Positions 23,682 to 31,333 of a DNA stretch of 37,024 bases are shown here, piece after piece. The stretch comes from a virus. The position numbers were made by a program, and so were the translations under genes. The stretch spans positions 1 through 37,024 of the IMG/VR virus record IMGVR_UViG_3300023443_000734. One strand, 5' to 3'. The notes beneath the pieces are model-generated. The model searched no databases and was not told the origin of the DNA. It saw only the letters and a program-made list of their open reading frames with translations. Position 1 is the first letter of the stretch. Each line of letters starts with the position of its first letter.

Positions 23682-23945
23682 TCATTTTTTAATTTCATTC
23701 CACCAGAGTGCAAAGGCAGTTCCGCGATTTCCTGCTTCAAGATCGTTTGTCCTAAAACACCACGTTTTTTTATTAAGCCATTGATCAAAGTTGTTCCATA
23801 TTTTTATCCATTCTCTGGAGCTGGGGCCCGCACCGGATTGCTTCCATTGCTTTTTCCAGTCCTTAAACTCATTGGTTTGCTTGAGGGTTTCCAAGTAGGC
23901 TTTAATTTCCGTTACTTGTTCTTCGGTGAGTTGATTGTCATTCAT
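23682..23945 (-). CDS. WL/WY-motif family protein, first gene of leftward operon
   Basis: An 87-residue protein: MNDNQLTEEQVTEIKAYLET, NEFKDWKKQW near residue 24, FDQWLNKKTWCF near 53-64 and ALWWNEIKK at the end. WY is replaced by WC. Strong leader AAAAAGGAAACACAATG. It is the promoter-proximal gene of the leftward block, so it should be among the first products made. Confidence 0.65.
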   Translation of the reverse strand: MNDNQLTEEQVTEIKAYLETLKQTNEFKDWKKQWKQSGAGPSSREWIKIWNNFDQWLNKKTWCFRTNDLEAGNRGTAFALWWNEIKK

Positions 23946-23991
23946 TGTGTTTCCTTTTTGGTATTTCAGTTGTTAAAGTTTACATCATCAA

Positions 23992-24020
23992 ATAAAAAGT
24001 ATTTTAAATTTTCAGTCAAG
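23992..24020 (-). promoter_or_regulatory. Candidate sigma70 promoter for the leftward operon
   Basis: On the minus strand TTGACT (24020-24015) and TTTATT (23997-23992) are separated by 17 bases, upstream of the first leftward gene. The match is good at -35 (5/6) and moderate at -10 (4/6). Confidence 0.45.
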
Positions 24021-24074
24021 TTTTTCTCAATCAATTATTCAATTATTTATTTAGATTTAACACAAGTTACTTAT

Positions 24075-24092
24075 AATCAAACAGATTTGATT
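24075..24092. promoter_or_regulatory. Operator-like inverted repeat
   Basis: AATCAAA, CAGA, TTTGATT: a perfect 7-base dyad with a 4-base spacer in the centre of the 211-bp divergent intergenic region (23946-24156). A site for a dimeric regulator controlling both directions is plausible. The rest of the region is AT-rich without genes. Confidence 0.4.
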
Positions 24093-24119
24093 TATAAAAA
24101 AATCAATATTTATTATCTA

Positions 24120-24148
24120 TTGACAACCTAGATTTTCAATTACTTAAT
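24120..24148 (+). promoter_or_regulatory. Candidate promoter for the rightward early genes
   Basis: TTGACA (24120-24125) is a perfect -35 hexamer; the best -10 at 17-base spacing is CTTAAT (24143-24148), 4/6. Transcription would start almost at the ATG at 24157, implying a leaderless message, so either the -10 or the gene start may be misplaced. Confidence 0.3.
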
Positions 24149-24156
24149 GATTTTCA

Positions 24157-24513
24157 ATGAATAAAAACAAAATAGTTGAATACGATCTGGAATCATTTCT
24201 GATAGAATTGAAATTCTTCTTTAAGCTATACCTAGAGTCAAAATTACCCAAGGAACATATAAAGTCCTTTGAGTTAGCAATCTCTGAACTTGCCCGAAAA
24301 ACGTTTCCTTCACCAAGATTTCGTGGCAAGTCTCATGTTGCAGCAATAACAGAAATCTTATTCCAAGGTGAGAAAACAGTTGAAGAGATTACAAGGATTT
24401 TTCTTCTTGGAGGGGGAAAGGGGACTAGAGGTTCGTTATCTACAGTTTTAAGCAAGACTCCTTGCTTTGTTCGTTCTGGCTGTAGACTCTGGCACTACCT
24501 AGATGCACTCTAA
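24157..24513 (+). CDS. Putative winged-helix DNA-binding protein
   Basis: A 118-residue protein, first rightward gene. The C-terminal half (VAAITEILFQGEKTVEEITRIF, then SLSTVLSKTPCFVRSGCRLWHYL) has the spacing of a winged helix: helix, turn, recognition helix and a two-strand wing ending in a Trp/Tyr. The N-terminal half is a helical segment. It could be the early regulator acting at the upstream dyad. Family assignment is by pattern only. Confidence 0.5.
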   Translation: MNKNKIVEYDLESFLIELKFFFKLYLESKLPKEHIKSFELAISELARKTFPSPRFRGKSHVAAITEILFQGEKTVEEITRIFLLGGGKGTRGSLSTVLSKTPCFVRSGCRLWHYLDAL

Positions 24514-24520
24514 CAGCAAT

Positions 24521-24600
24521 TGTGAATAACTTGTGAATAACCTTTGTTTTCGTGGAATTTTTACGGAATTTTCATTAAATTTTGTAATAAAATATGTAAA
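24521..24600. other. Candidate replication origin (two DnaA boxes plus AT-rich tract)
   Basis: TGTGAATAA occurs at 24521-24529 and 24532-24540. On the minus strand both are TTATTCACA, a full match to the DnaA box consensus TTATNCACA, and they are 11 bp apart (one helical turn). A tract of about 60 bases, very rich in A and T, follows and could unwind. The replication-initiator-like gene begins at 24616. Confidence 0.55.
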
Positions 24601-24615
24601 ATAGCTGAATAAAAT

Positions 24616-25536
24616 ATGAAAAAACTGCCTTACTTGACCATTTATCCTGGAGACTTGCTCAAGGATCCCGGGGTACAAGCCCTCACTAATGAGGAATTTG
24701 GTATATGGGTAAAAATCATTTTTATCATGCACGACTCCAACCCGCGCGGCAAACTAATTTTGAATGGCAAACGCATTACTAATGAACGACTTGCTAATTC
24801 CTTAAAGTTAACTCCTGAAAAAACAAAAACAGTAACAGATACCTTAAAAGAACTAGGTGTTGCCGGAGTTGATCCCAAGACTGGAGCCTTAATCTGCCGA
24901 CGTATGATTGCTGACGAGAAATTGAGGAAATTAAAAGCAAAAGCAGGCAAGTTTGGTGGAGGAAATCCAGCTTTAAAATCACCAAAAAAACCACTAATAA
25001 AACCTAATGATCAATCTAAGCCTATCATTGACAAAGTCTTAGAAAAAGAAAAGTGTTTAAACACAATTCAAACAGAGCCTCAAACAGACTCCAAACAGAC
25101 CCCTAAACAAAAAGAGGGTATTCCACTTTCACTTCCACTTTCATCTTCAATTAAAAAACACTTAAAGTCCCCCATACCCCCAAAAGACCCCGAGCTTGAC
25201 ATTCCCAATGAAAAAAATCTTACTACTTGCAATTCAAAGGTTATCCAGGCATTTCTAAAAAGTGGAAAAACAAGGACTGAAGCTCGGGAACTCCTAAAAA
25301 ATGCCGTTCCTTTAAACGACTATGAACGAGAACTACTAGAACGAGGTGAAATTCTATTTGATATTAGACAAAATTTGTTTCTGATGTTCAAGGCCCTGTT
25401 AGGAGAAAAACGATTTGACTCCCTTTTAGCTGAAGCCAAGGGAGATGCTTTAGAAGGTCGACGTCCTAAAAAGAATCCTACTGCCCGACTCATTTTTCGG
25501 CTCATACAAGCCCTCGAAAACCGTAATTGGGGTTAG
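24616..25536 (+). CDS. Replication initiation protein (phage O/DnaT-like)
   Basis: A 306-residue protein. The first 95 residues (LPYLTIYPGDLLKDPGVQAL, FGIWVKIIFIMHDSN, then LANSLKLTPEKTKTVTDTL) form the winged-helix domain found at the N-terminus of phage replication organisers and DUF1376-like proteins. KAGKFGGGNPALKS is also typical of these. A Lys/Pro/Gln-rich linker (about 115-190) leads to a helical C-terminus that could recruit a host helicase. It sits next to the DnaA boxes. Confidence 0.65.
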   Translation: MKKLPYLTIYPGDLLKDPGVQALTNEEFGIWVKIIFIMHDSNPRGKLILNGKRITNERLANSLKLTPEKTKTVTDTLKELGVAGVDPKTGALICRRMIADEKLRKLKAKAGKFGGGNPALKSPKKPLIKPNDQSKPIIDKVLEKEKCLNTIQTEPQTDSKQTPKQKEGIPLSLPLSSSIKKHLKSPIPPKDPELDIPNEKNLTTCNSKVIQAFLKSGKTRTEARELLKNAVPLNDYERELLERGEILFDIRQNLFLMFKALLGEKRFDSLLAEAKGDALEGRRPKKNPTARLIFRLIQALENRNWG

Positions 25537-25710
25537 GACAACTAATGAAGAAACCACGCTTAAATGCTCCTATCTGCCCCTGTAAGTGATTGAAGAACCG
25601 TGTTACCATAACCTTGACTCTATCCGACTAAAACCCCTTAGAATTCAATATTGTTAATAACTACAATAAGTATGTTAATAACTAAAACACCCAACCAACC
25701 TAAAATAAAA

Positions 25711-25977
25711 ATGAAAAAACCTTTAGACCGTCTCAATAGAAAAATGACAAAGCAGGAGATTGAGGAGAATAAGATTTTAACCCCGCCTTGGCTGGACTCA
25801 GAAAATCCATCCTCGAAGTCCATCAAAGAATCCATAGAGAAGCTTCAGCTCGAAATATCCGAACTAAAAAACACGCCCAGAAAGCCGCTTGTTCCAGGAA
25901 AGTTGCTTTTTAAGGCTTTTATGATTCCAATGATTATATTGACCGCAATTCTAGTATTATTGTTCTTATTTACATGA
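25711..25977 (+). CDS. Small coiled-coil plus membrane protein
   Basis: An 88-residue protein from the ATG at 25711. The in-frame ATG at 25651 is less likely because CCAACCAACC plus an A-rich stretch, the leader of the leftward block, lies directly before 25711. It has a helix (SIKESIEKLQLEISELK) and a C-terminal membrane segment (FMIPMIILTAILVLLFLF). It resembles 16055-16294. The 174-bp gap before it holds no convincing gene. Confidence 0.6.
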   Translation: MKKPLDRLNRKMTKQEIEENKILTPPWLDSENPSSKSIKESIEKLQLEISELKNTPRKPLVPGKLLFKAFMIPMIILTAILVLLFLFT

Positions 25978-26088
25978 GTGGGATGATCCTGACTTCCTGC
26001 AAAACTTGACAACTGAGGAGATAAGTTTACTTTGGGAGTTAAATGACTAAAAACAATTTACTCCGGTAGCATAAGTTCTGTCAGTGAT

Positions 26089-26484
26089 ATGGGAGAATGG
26101 AGTAAAGGTTCGAGTGTAACGATAGCTGCTGTCTCAGTCGTTGTTTTGATTTTTGCGGGCGCAATGGTTTGGAAAATGCCCGAAGAAATTAAAAAATTAA
26201 GCAGTACCCAGGCTGTTTTGACAGAACGATTGGGCGCCTTAACTGATCAAAATAAAGAACAATCTATTAGTTTAAAAAATCTTAGCAATAACCAGGCTGT
26301 TTTGACAGAACGATTGGGCGCCCTGGCTAATCAAAATATTGAACAATCTATTAGTTTAAAAAATCTTAACAATAAGATGGACGTAATCACAGAATCTGGC
26401 GTACGTATGAGTGTTTCAATGGATTATCTCAAAGATAGTATTAAAGATTTAGTGGATCAAGTAACCTATGAAAACAACTACTGA
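26089..26484 (+). CDS. Membrane-anchored coiled-coil protein with 28-residue repeats
   Basis: A 131-residue protein: an N-terminal membrane anchor (VTIAAVSVVVLIFAGAMVW, residues 10-28), then two almost identical 28-residue repeats (QAVLTERLGAL plus QNxEQSISLKNL; 84-bp DNA period from about 26199), then a helix. Four heptads per repeat indicate a rod-like coil projecting from the membrane. Its location before the terminase genes allows a lysis (XhlA- or spanin-like) or superinfection role. Function inferred only. Confidence 0.6.
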   Translation: MGEWSKGSSVTIAAVSVVVLIFAGAMVWKMPEEIKKLSSTQAVLTERLGALTDQNKEQSISLKNLSNNQAVLTERLGALANQNIEQSISLKNLNNKMDVITESGVRMSVSMDYLKDSIKDLVDQVTYENNY

Positions 26485-26902
26485 TAACCCAGTAGGACGC
26501 CCTCCGATGTATAAGACTGCTGCGGAGATGCAGGTTAAGATTGATGAGTATTTTGAGAATAATCAGTATTACAACACTGTTGATTTAGCTGTTCACCTGG
26601 GTTTTCGTGACAAACAGAGTCTCTACGACTACAGAAAAAAGCCCGAATTTTCTTACTCGATAGAACGAGCAATACTGCGGATTGAGGGCTACCAGTGTCG
26701 TTGCCTTCAAAATGGCAATGTCGCTGGTGCGAAGTTCACCTTAATCAACAATTTTGGATGGAAGGAGAAGGTGGAAACGACCAACATAGATAAAGCTTGT
26801 ATCACCGAGAGGCCAGTTGATGAAATGACTGATCAGGAGCTTAAAGAGGAAAAAGAACGTATAGAAAAAAAGATGAAAGAAAACCATGAAAAGCCCTTAT
26901 GA
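26468..26902 (+). CDS. Terminase small subunit (gp3-like)
   Basis: A 144-residue protein matching the DNA-packaging gp3/small terminase group (PF16677-like): VGRPPMYKTAAEMQVKIDEYF at the start, HLGFRDKQSLYDYRKKPEFS as helix-turn-helix (about 44-63), then GAKFTLINNFGWKEK near 95. It recognises phage DNA and hands it to the large subunit. The C-terminus is a charged helix. It overlaps the methyltransferase start by 17 bases. Confidence 0.85.
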   Translation: MKTTTDNPVGRPPMYKTAAEMQVKIDEYFENNQYYNTVDLAVHLGFRDKQSLYDYRKKPEFSYSIERAILRIEGYQCRCLQNGNVAGAKFTLINNFGWKEKVETTNIDKACITERPVDEMTDQELKEEKERIEKKMKENHEKPL

Positions 26903-27674
26903 CCATGACTTTGTTCAAATTCAAGGAGACTCCACCTGCCCCGCAACTTTAAAACGGGAATGTGCAGATTTAATCATAACATCCCCTCCCTACAACATAG
27001 GCAAGTCTTATAACGGAACATCTGAATCGGACAAAAAATCTCCTGAGGATTATTTAAAGTTTTCTGAGAAATGGCTTAGTAACTGTTTTAAGTGGATAAA
27101 ACCTACTGGAAGGCTTTGCGTTAATGTTTCTCTCGATAAGAGCCTCAACGGCAAACAACCTTTGTCAGCAGATATCACTACTACTGCAATGAAAGTTGGA
27201 TGGAAATATCATGCAACTATTATTTGGAATGAAGGCAATATAAGTAAACGTACGGCTTGGGGAAGTTGGAAGTCTGCTAGTGCTCCGCATATTATTGCCC
27301 CTGTGGAAAGTATTATTGTTTTGTATAAAGGAAATTGGAAACGGGAGAGACCCGGCATAAGTGATATAAGTGCAGAAGAATTTAAAGAATGGACTTGGGG
27401 GATTTGGACTTTTAATGGGGAAATTTCTAAACGAATCGGTCATCCAGCTCCTTTTCCGCGCAAGTTACCGGAAAGATGTATAAAACTCTTTTCCTTTCCC
27501 GGAGATACTGTCCTTGATCCTTTTTCGGGCAGTGGAACAACTATGATCGAAGCAATAAACAGGGATCGACTTGCCTTGGGAATAGAGATAGAAGGAAAAT
27601 ATTGTAGACTAGCTAGAAAACGGATAGAAAATGAATGCCTAGATATAGAAATTCACCTAAAAAGAATTGCATAA
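26886..27674 (+). CDS. DNA N4-cytosine/N6-adenine methyltransferase
   Basis: A 262-residue class-beta methyltransferase (PF01555). The catalytic motif TSPPYN is at residues 32-37 and the SAM-binding motif DPFSGSGTT near 211-219, with HPAPFPRKLPERCI before it. SPPY favours N4-C or N6-A transfer; the specificity cannot be read from the sequence. No partner endonuclease lies nearby, so it is an orphan enzyme, likely protecting phage DNA from host restriction. It sits between the two terminase genes. Confidence 0.88.
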   Translation: MKSPYDHDFVQIQGDSTCPATLKRECADLIITSPPYNIGKSYNGTSESDKKSPEDYLKFSEKWLSNCFKWIKPTGRLCVNVSLDKSLNGKQPLSADITTTAMKVGWKYHATIIWNEGNISKRTAWGSWKSASAPHIIAPVESIIVLYKGNWKRERPGISDISAEEFKEWTWGIWTFNGEISKRIGHPAPFPRKLPERCIKLFSFPGDTVLDPFSGSGTTMIEAINRDRLALGIEIEGKYCRLARKRIENECLDIEIHLKRIA

Positions 27675-29067
27675 AACTGAAATTATTCCCGAGCTTAGAC
27701 TCAGACACCGGCGGATCCTCATTGCAGAAACGTTCAGGAGCCGTTTAAAATTCAGTGAATTTTTAAGACAAGCCAGCCCACACTATAGGTGGGATTATCC
27801 TCATGTTGAGTATATAGTAGAGAGGCTTGAGGATGCCTTAAAGCGGTCTCTGGAAGGCGAGCAGGTGCGTATGATGATCTGTATCCCGCCCCAGCATTTC
27901 AAGAGCACAATTGCCACGATCCATTTTCCGGCTTACGTGCTCAAAAAGTATCCTTGGTTTAATTGGATCATATCTGGCTTTAATCAATTGCATGTCAATA
28001 AATTCAGCAGGAAGGCGCGGAGGATTTGCGAGGAGCAGGAAGTTGATCTAGGAGAGAGTCAGGCTGTTAGTGACTGGGAAACTACCAGTGGAGGTCGTTA
28101 CCGTGCTGTAGGGGTGCAGGGTGGGGTAACTGGCACCGCCGCGCATGGGCTTATAATAGATGACCCCATCAAAAACAGAGAAGAGGCCAACTCTGAGCAA
28201 ATATCTAACAAAGTGTTTCAGGAGTTTTCAGACTCTTTTATGACCCGTCTACAAAAGAACAATTTAGTAATCATCATATTAACCCGCTGGAGTGAAATCG
28301 ACTTAATTGGTCGCATAATGGCTCTGCCGGAGTCTGAACGTTTTGGGAGCTGGGACCAGGTGATTCTTAAAGCTGAATGCGAGGAGGGAGATGACGATGT
28401 TTTAGGAAGGAATCCAGGAGATATTCTTTGTCCAGAAAGTAAGCCTTGGTCTATGCTGAGGTCTTACAAGGAGTCTAACCCGGCCTCCTGGGAGTCTTTG
28501 TATCAGCAAAGACCAAGTGCAGCAACAGGCCAGATATTTCTTAGAGACACATTTTGCTACTATGAAAAATTACCACAAGATCCGCCTATAAAGGTCATTC
28601 AGTCCATTGACTGTGCCGAAAAGAAAAGTATCACCAACGACTACACCGTGATCACAACATGGCTTCAGTTCAAAAAGGCATTCTATTTGATTGACCTGGC
28701 TCGGAAAAGGGTAAATTATCCAGAACTAAGAGAACTCTTGGTGTATCAACACGCAAAACATTGTTCTGATTTGATACTCATTGAGGACAAATCAAGCGGA
28801 ACGCCGCTAATACAAGACTTAAGAAGATCGACAACGTTGCCTATCATCGCCATAGAGCCTACAGGATCAAAGGAAATTCGGGCCGATACCATTCAGTCCC
28901 ATTTTGTTTGCCAAAGTGTATTTTTTCCTTTAAAGGCACATTTTATGGAAGAACTAACAAAAGAGCTGTTGATGTTTCCCAATGTAAAGCATGATGACCA
29001 GGTTGACAGTTTAACCCAGGCAATCACCTATATGGGTAGGCCAAGAAACAGTCTTATTGTCGTTTAG
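27667..29067 (+). CDS. Terminase large subunit
   Basis: A 466-residue packaging motor. ATPase: Walker A-like PPQHFKST (about 74-81) and Walker B LIIDDP (about 161-166). RNase H-like nuclease: SIDCAEK (about 313), LIEDKSSG (about 371) and HDDQVDS (about 441). Start is TTG, overlapping the methyltransferase stop. The stop TAG is in a 48-bp repeat: the ACGTTTTAGCC variant of the repeat reads as the final codons. Confidence 0.92.
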   Translation: MHKTEIIPELRLRHRRILIAETFRSRLKFSEFLRQASPHYRWDYPHVEYIVERLEDALKRSLEGEQVRMMICIPPQHFKSTIATIHFPAYVLKKYPWFNWIISGFNQLHVNKFSRKARRICEEQEVDLGESQAVSDWETTSGGRYRAVGVQGGVTGTAAHGLIIDDPIKNREEANSEQISNKVFQEFSDSFMTRLQKNNLVIIILTRWSEIDLIGRIMALPESERFGSWDQVILKAECEEGDDDVLGRNPGDILCPESKPWSMLRSYKESNPASWESLYQQRPSAATGQIFLRDTFCYYEKLPQDPPIKVIQSIDCAEKKSITNDYTVITTWLQFKKAFYLIDLARKRVNYPELRELLVYQHAKHCSDLILIEDKSSGTPLIQDLRRSTTLPIIAIEPTGSKEIRADTIQSHFVCQSVFFPLKAHFMEELTKELLMFPNVKHDDQVDSLTQAITYMGRPRNSLIVV

Positions 29068-29147
29068 CCGTTTCATTTTACGAATATTATTACTTTGAGA
29101 AATCTAACGTTTTCACTATTTTCATTTACGAATATTATTACTTTGAA
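29067..29147 (+). repeat. 48-bp repeat block F (about 1.7 units)
   Basis: Repeat sequence fills the whole gap between the large terminase and portal genes. It provides or abuts the terminase stop codon (GTTTAG) and ends ACTTTGAAATG, with the portal ATG immediately after the conserved ACTTTGA. Confidence 0.9.
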
Positions 29148-30368
29148 ATGATCTTTGATTTCTTTAAAAATTGGGGTAATCGCAAGGTTGCTAAAAATTC
29201 TAATTACTTTAGTGGCGGTTCCTTGAGCAATTCAGGCTTAAATTTATTCTCAAGCTTATTCCCGTCAGGCCGCACTTATAGTCAGGCTGTTAAGCATGCA
29301 TTTTTCAATAATTATGTAGTCTATAAGGCGGTGACCGCTATTGCTGAGGGCGTTTCAGCGGTTAAGTTTAATACGGAAGACATGGATTTAGAAAATATAC
29401 TAAATAATCCATCCGAAGGCGTTAGCTATAAGTGGTTTATGTACATGGCTTGTGTTCATAAGCTTTTAGCTGGACATGCAATATTCAATGGAAACGTTTC
29501 TGAAGAAACCATATTCTTCATTAAATTGGTAAGACCAGATCGCTTTGATTATGAAACAGGAATATTTAAGGGGTTGCCGGATCAAGTAACGCGTTACACA
29601 GTAACCATAGAAGGCCGTCAAATAGTTTTTTTGCCGGAAGAGAATAAAATATTTTTGTCAAAGTTTTACAATCCATTGAACGATCATGTTGGATTGTCCA
29701 GAATCGGTTCGGTTATGCTCAATATTCAATCGGCAAACGAAATGACCTTAACCAATTTTGAAACGATTAAAAACAAAGGGATTCCCAAGGCAATATTCAA
29801 ACTAAAATCTGACAAGGATTCCCCCTCGGCGACCCCGGAAGAAGTAATCAGTTTCAATACACAGATACAAGAAAAATTCTTAAAAACTGATCGTTCATTT
29901 TTTGCTACTTCAGCAAACTTTGATCTATTAAAGCTGGGCATGACGGTTCAAGAGCTAGACTATGCTTCCAGTAAAAACGTATCAGCAAGGGAAATTGCTC
30001 TAGCTCTAGGATACCCTCCCTTCCTTCTAGGAATGGCCGAGGGGGCGACATTTAATAATGTATCCGAGGCAAAGCTAGAACTCTGGGAAAGTTCCATTAT
30101 ACCAATCGCCGAAGGATTGCTAGATGATTTTGTGACCTATTACAATTTAATAACCGGGTCAAAATCAGCAATAGAATTGAATCTTGAAGGAATAAGTGCC
30201 TTGAGGTCTAGTGTCGAAATGAGAAGGAAGGGCGCAATCGAAGAAATTAAAGAAGGATTGATAACCACTGAAGAGTATAGGGTGAGATTCGGGTATCCTT
30301 CAGAACCCGAAGAAGGAGAGCTTCTAATACCTTCTAATAGGTTGCCACTGGGTATTAAAGACATGTAG
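29148..30368 (+). CDS. Portal protein (HK97 family)
   Basis: A 406-residue portal protein (PF04860). Recognisable parts: NNYVVYKAVTAIAEGVSAVKF near residue 50, ILNNPSEGVSYKWFMYMA near 84-101, and SAREIALALGYPPFLLGMAEGATFNNVSEA near 279-308, the most conserved portal region. It forms the DNA-entry ring at one head vertex. The start follows repeat block F with no Shine-Dalgarno. Confidence 0.92.
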   Translation: MIFDFFKNWGNRKVAKNSNYFSGGSLSNSGLNLFSSLFPSGRTYSQAVKHAFFNNYVVYKAVTAIAEGVSAVKFNTEDMDLENILNNPSEGVSYKWFMYMACVHKLLAGHAIFNGNVSEETIFFIKLVRPDRFDYETGIFKGLPDQVTRYTVTIEGRQIVFLPEENKIFLSKFYNPLNDHVGLSRIGSVMLNIQSANEMTLTNFETIKNKGIPKAIFKLKSDKDSPSATPEEVISFNTQIQEKFLKTDRSFFATSANFDLLKLGMTVQELDYASSKNVSAREIALALGYPPFLLGMAEGATFNNVSEAKLELWESSIIPIAEGLLDDFVTYYNLITGSKSAIELNLEGISALRSSVEMRRKGAIEEIKEGLITTEEYRVRFGYPSEPEEGELLIPSNRLPLGIKDM

Positions 30369-30369
30369 G

Positions 30370-31134
30370 ATGGCCAGGATAGCCCTCAGGACCATCCTGT
30401 ACAGGAGACGTCAGTTCATAAGGAGAATTAAAAACGAAATCATTTTTAGGCGAGAATTCTTAAGGGCATCAAAGCCTTTCGGGGCTAAAATAGTAAGTGC
30501 CTTTTTAAATGGGGGAATTGAAGGTGTCGAAAGTACGAATCAAGCCTGGGGCCTAGCCATACGCGAATCCATGCACGGCGAATACAAGAGGATTTATTCG
30601 GACGAATCAGTGGCAACCTTCGATTTTTTAGAAAATTCACGAAAAAAAAAGCAAGAAAGAATATCGACAACTGGTACCATGCTTGATTTCGATGACCTAG
30701 CCCTTGCGTTTGCCGATTCCAATGCGCTTGAGAATTCTCTATTGATTACAGCCACAAGAGCAAATTTGGCTAAGTCTTTAATAGCGAGTGGAATAAAAGA
30801 CGGTCTGTCAGAGGCTAAGATTGCTAGATCACTTAAAAATCTTTATGATGGGCAAGTTTCTAAAGCTCACGCTTCATCAATTGCGAGAACTGAGGTAGGC
30901 AATGCAACGCAGCACGCTAGTTTTGATGGCGCAAAAAGTTCAAATGTAGAATTGACAAAACAGTGGCTTACTGTACAGGATGCTGCTGTTAGAAATATAC
31001 ATGCTGCAATTCATGGACAGAAAAGAGAAATTAATGAGGTATTTTCAAATGGAATGCTCCACCCCAATGACCCTGCTGGAGGGGCGAGGAACACTATCAA
31101 CTGCCGTTGTGTTATAAATTATATCCCAAATTAG
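30370..31134 (+). CDS. Mu F-like minor head protein
   Basis: A 254-residue protein with the Mu F/SPP1 gp7 signature (PF04233) in its C-terminal half: SSIARTEVGNATQHASF near residue 175, KQWLTVQDAAVRNIHAAIHGQ near 197, and the closing GGARNTINCRCVINY. It is a minor head component near the portal. Start ATGG is one base after the portal stop. Confidence 0.88.
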   Translation: MARIALRTILYRRRQFIRRIKNEIIFRREFLRASKPFGAKIVSAFLNGGIEGVESTNQAWGLAIRESMHGEYKRIYSDESVATFDFLENSRKKKQERISTTGTMLDFDDLALAFADSNALENSLLITATRANLAKSLIASGIKDGLSEAKIARSLKNLYDGQVSKAHASSIARTEVGNATQHASFDGAKSSNVELTKQWLTVQDAAVRNIHAAIHGQKREINEVFSNGMLHPNDPAGGARNTINCRCVINYIPN

Positions 31135-31333
31135 TTTTGAATAATCTAACGTTTTAGCTATTTAATTTTAAGAATATTATTACTTTAAGAAAATTAACGT
31201 TTTTACTGTTTCAGTTTAAGAATAAATTTACTTTAAGAAATCTGACGTTTTCACCGTTTCATTTTAGGAATATAATTACTTTGGGTTTTCTAACGTTTTA
31301 GCCTTTTAATTTTAAGAATATTATTACTTTGAG
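31135..31333 (+). repeat. 48-bp repeat block G (about 4 units)
   Basis: Four contiguous units in plus orientation fill the gap from the minor head protein to the prohead protease. The final unit runs into the protease gene, whose TTG start lies inside the conserved ACTTTGAGA element. Confidence 0.9.

Noticed and set aside
23565-24131. Rightward 188-residue ORF
   Set aside because: It runs antisense to two family genes and across the divergent promoter region; composition is not protein-like.
25955-26044. Short frame ending in a protein-like DDPDFLQNLTTEEISLLWEL stretch
   Set aside because: It has no usable start codon in frame; it may be a gene remnant but cannot be called as a gene.
24157-29067. 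Mu-type transposase or site-specific integrase
   Set aside because: No DDE transposase, tyrosine or serine recombinase motif was found in any frame; packaging uses a terminase pair with an HK97-type head.
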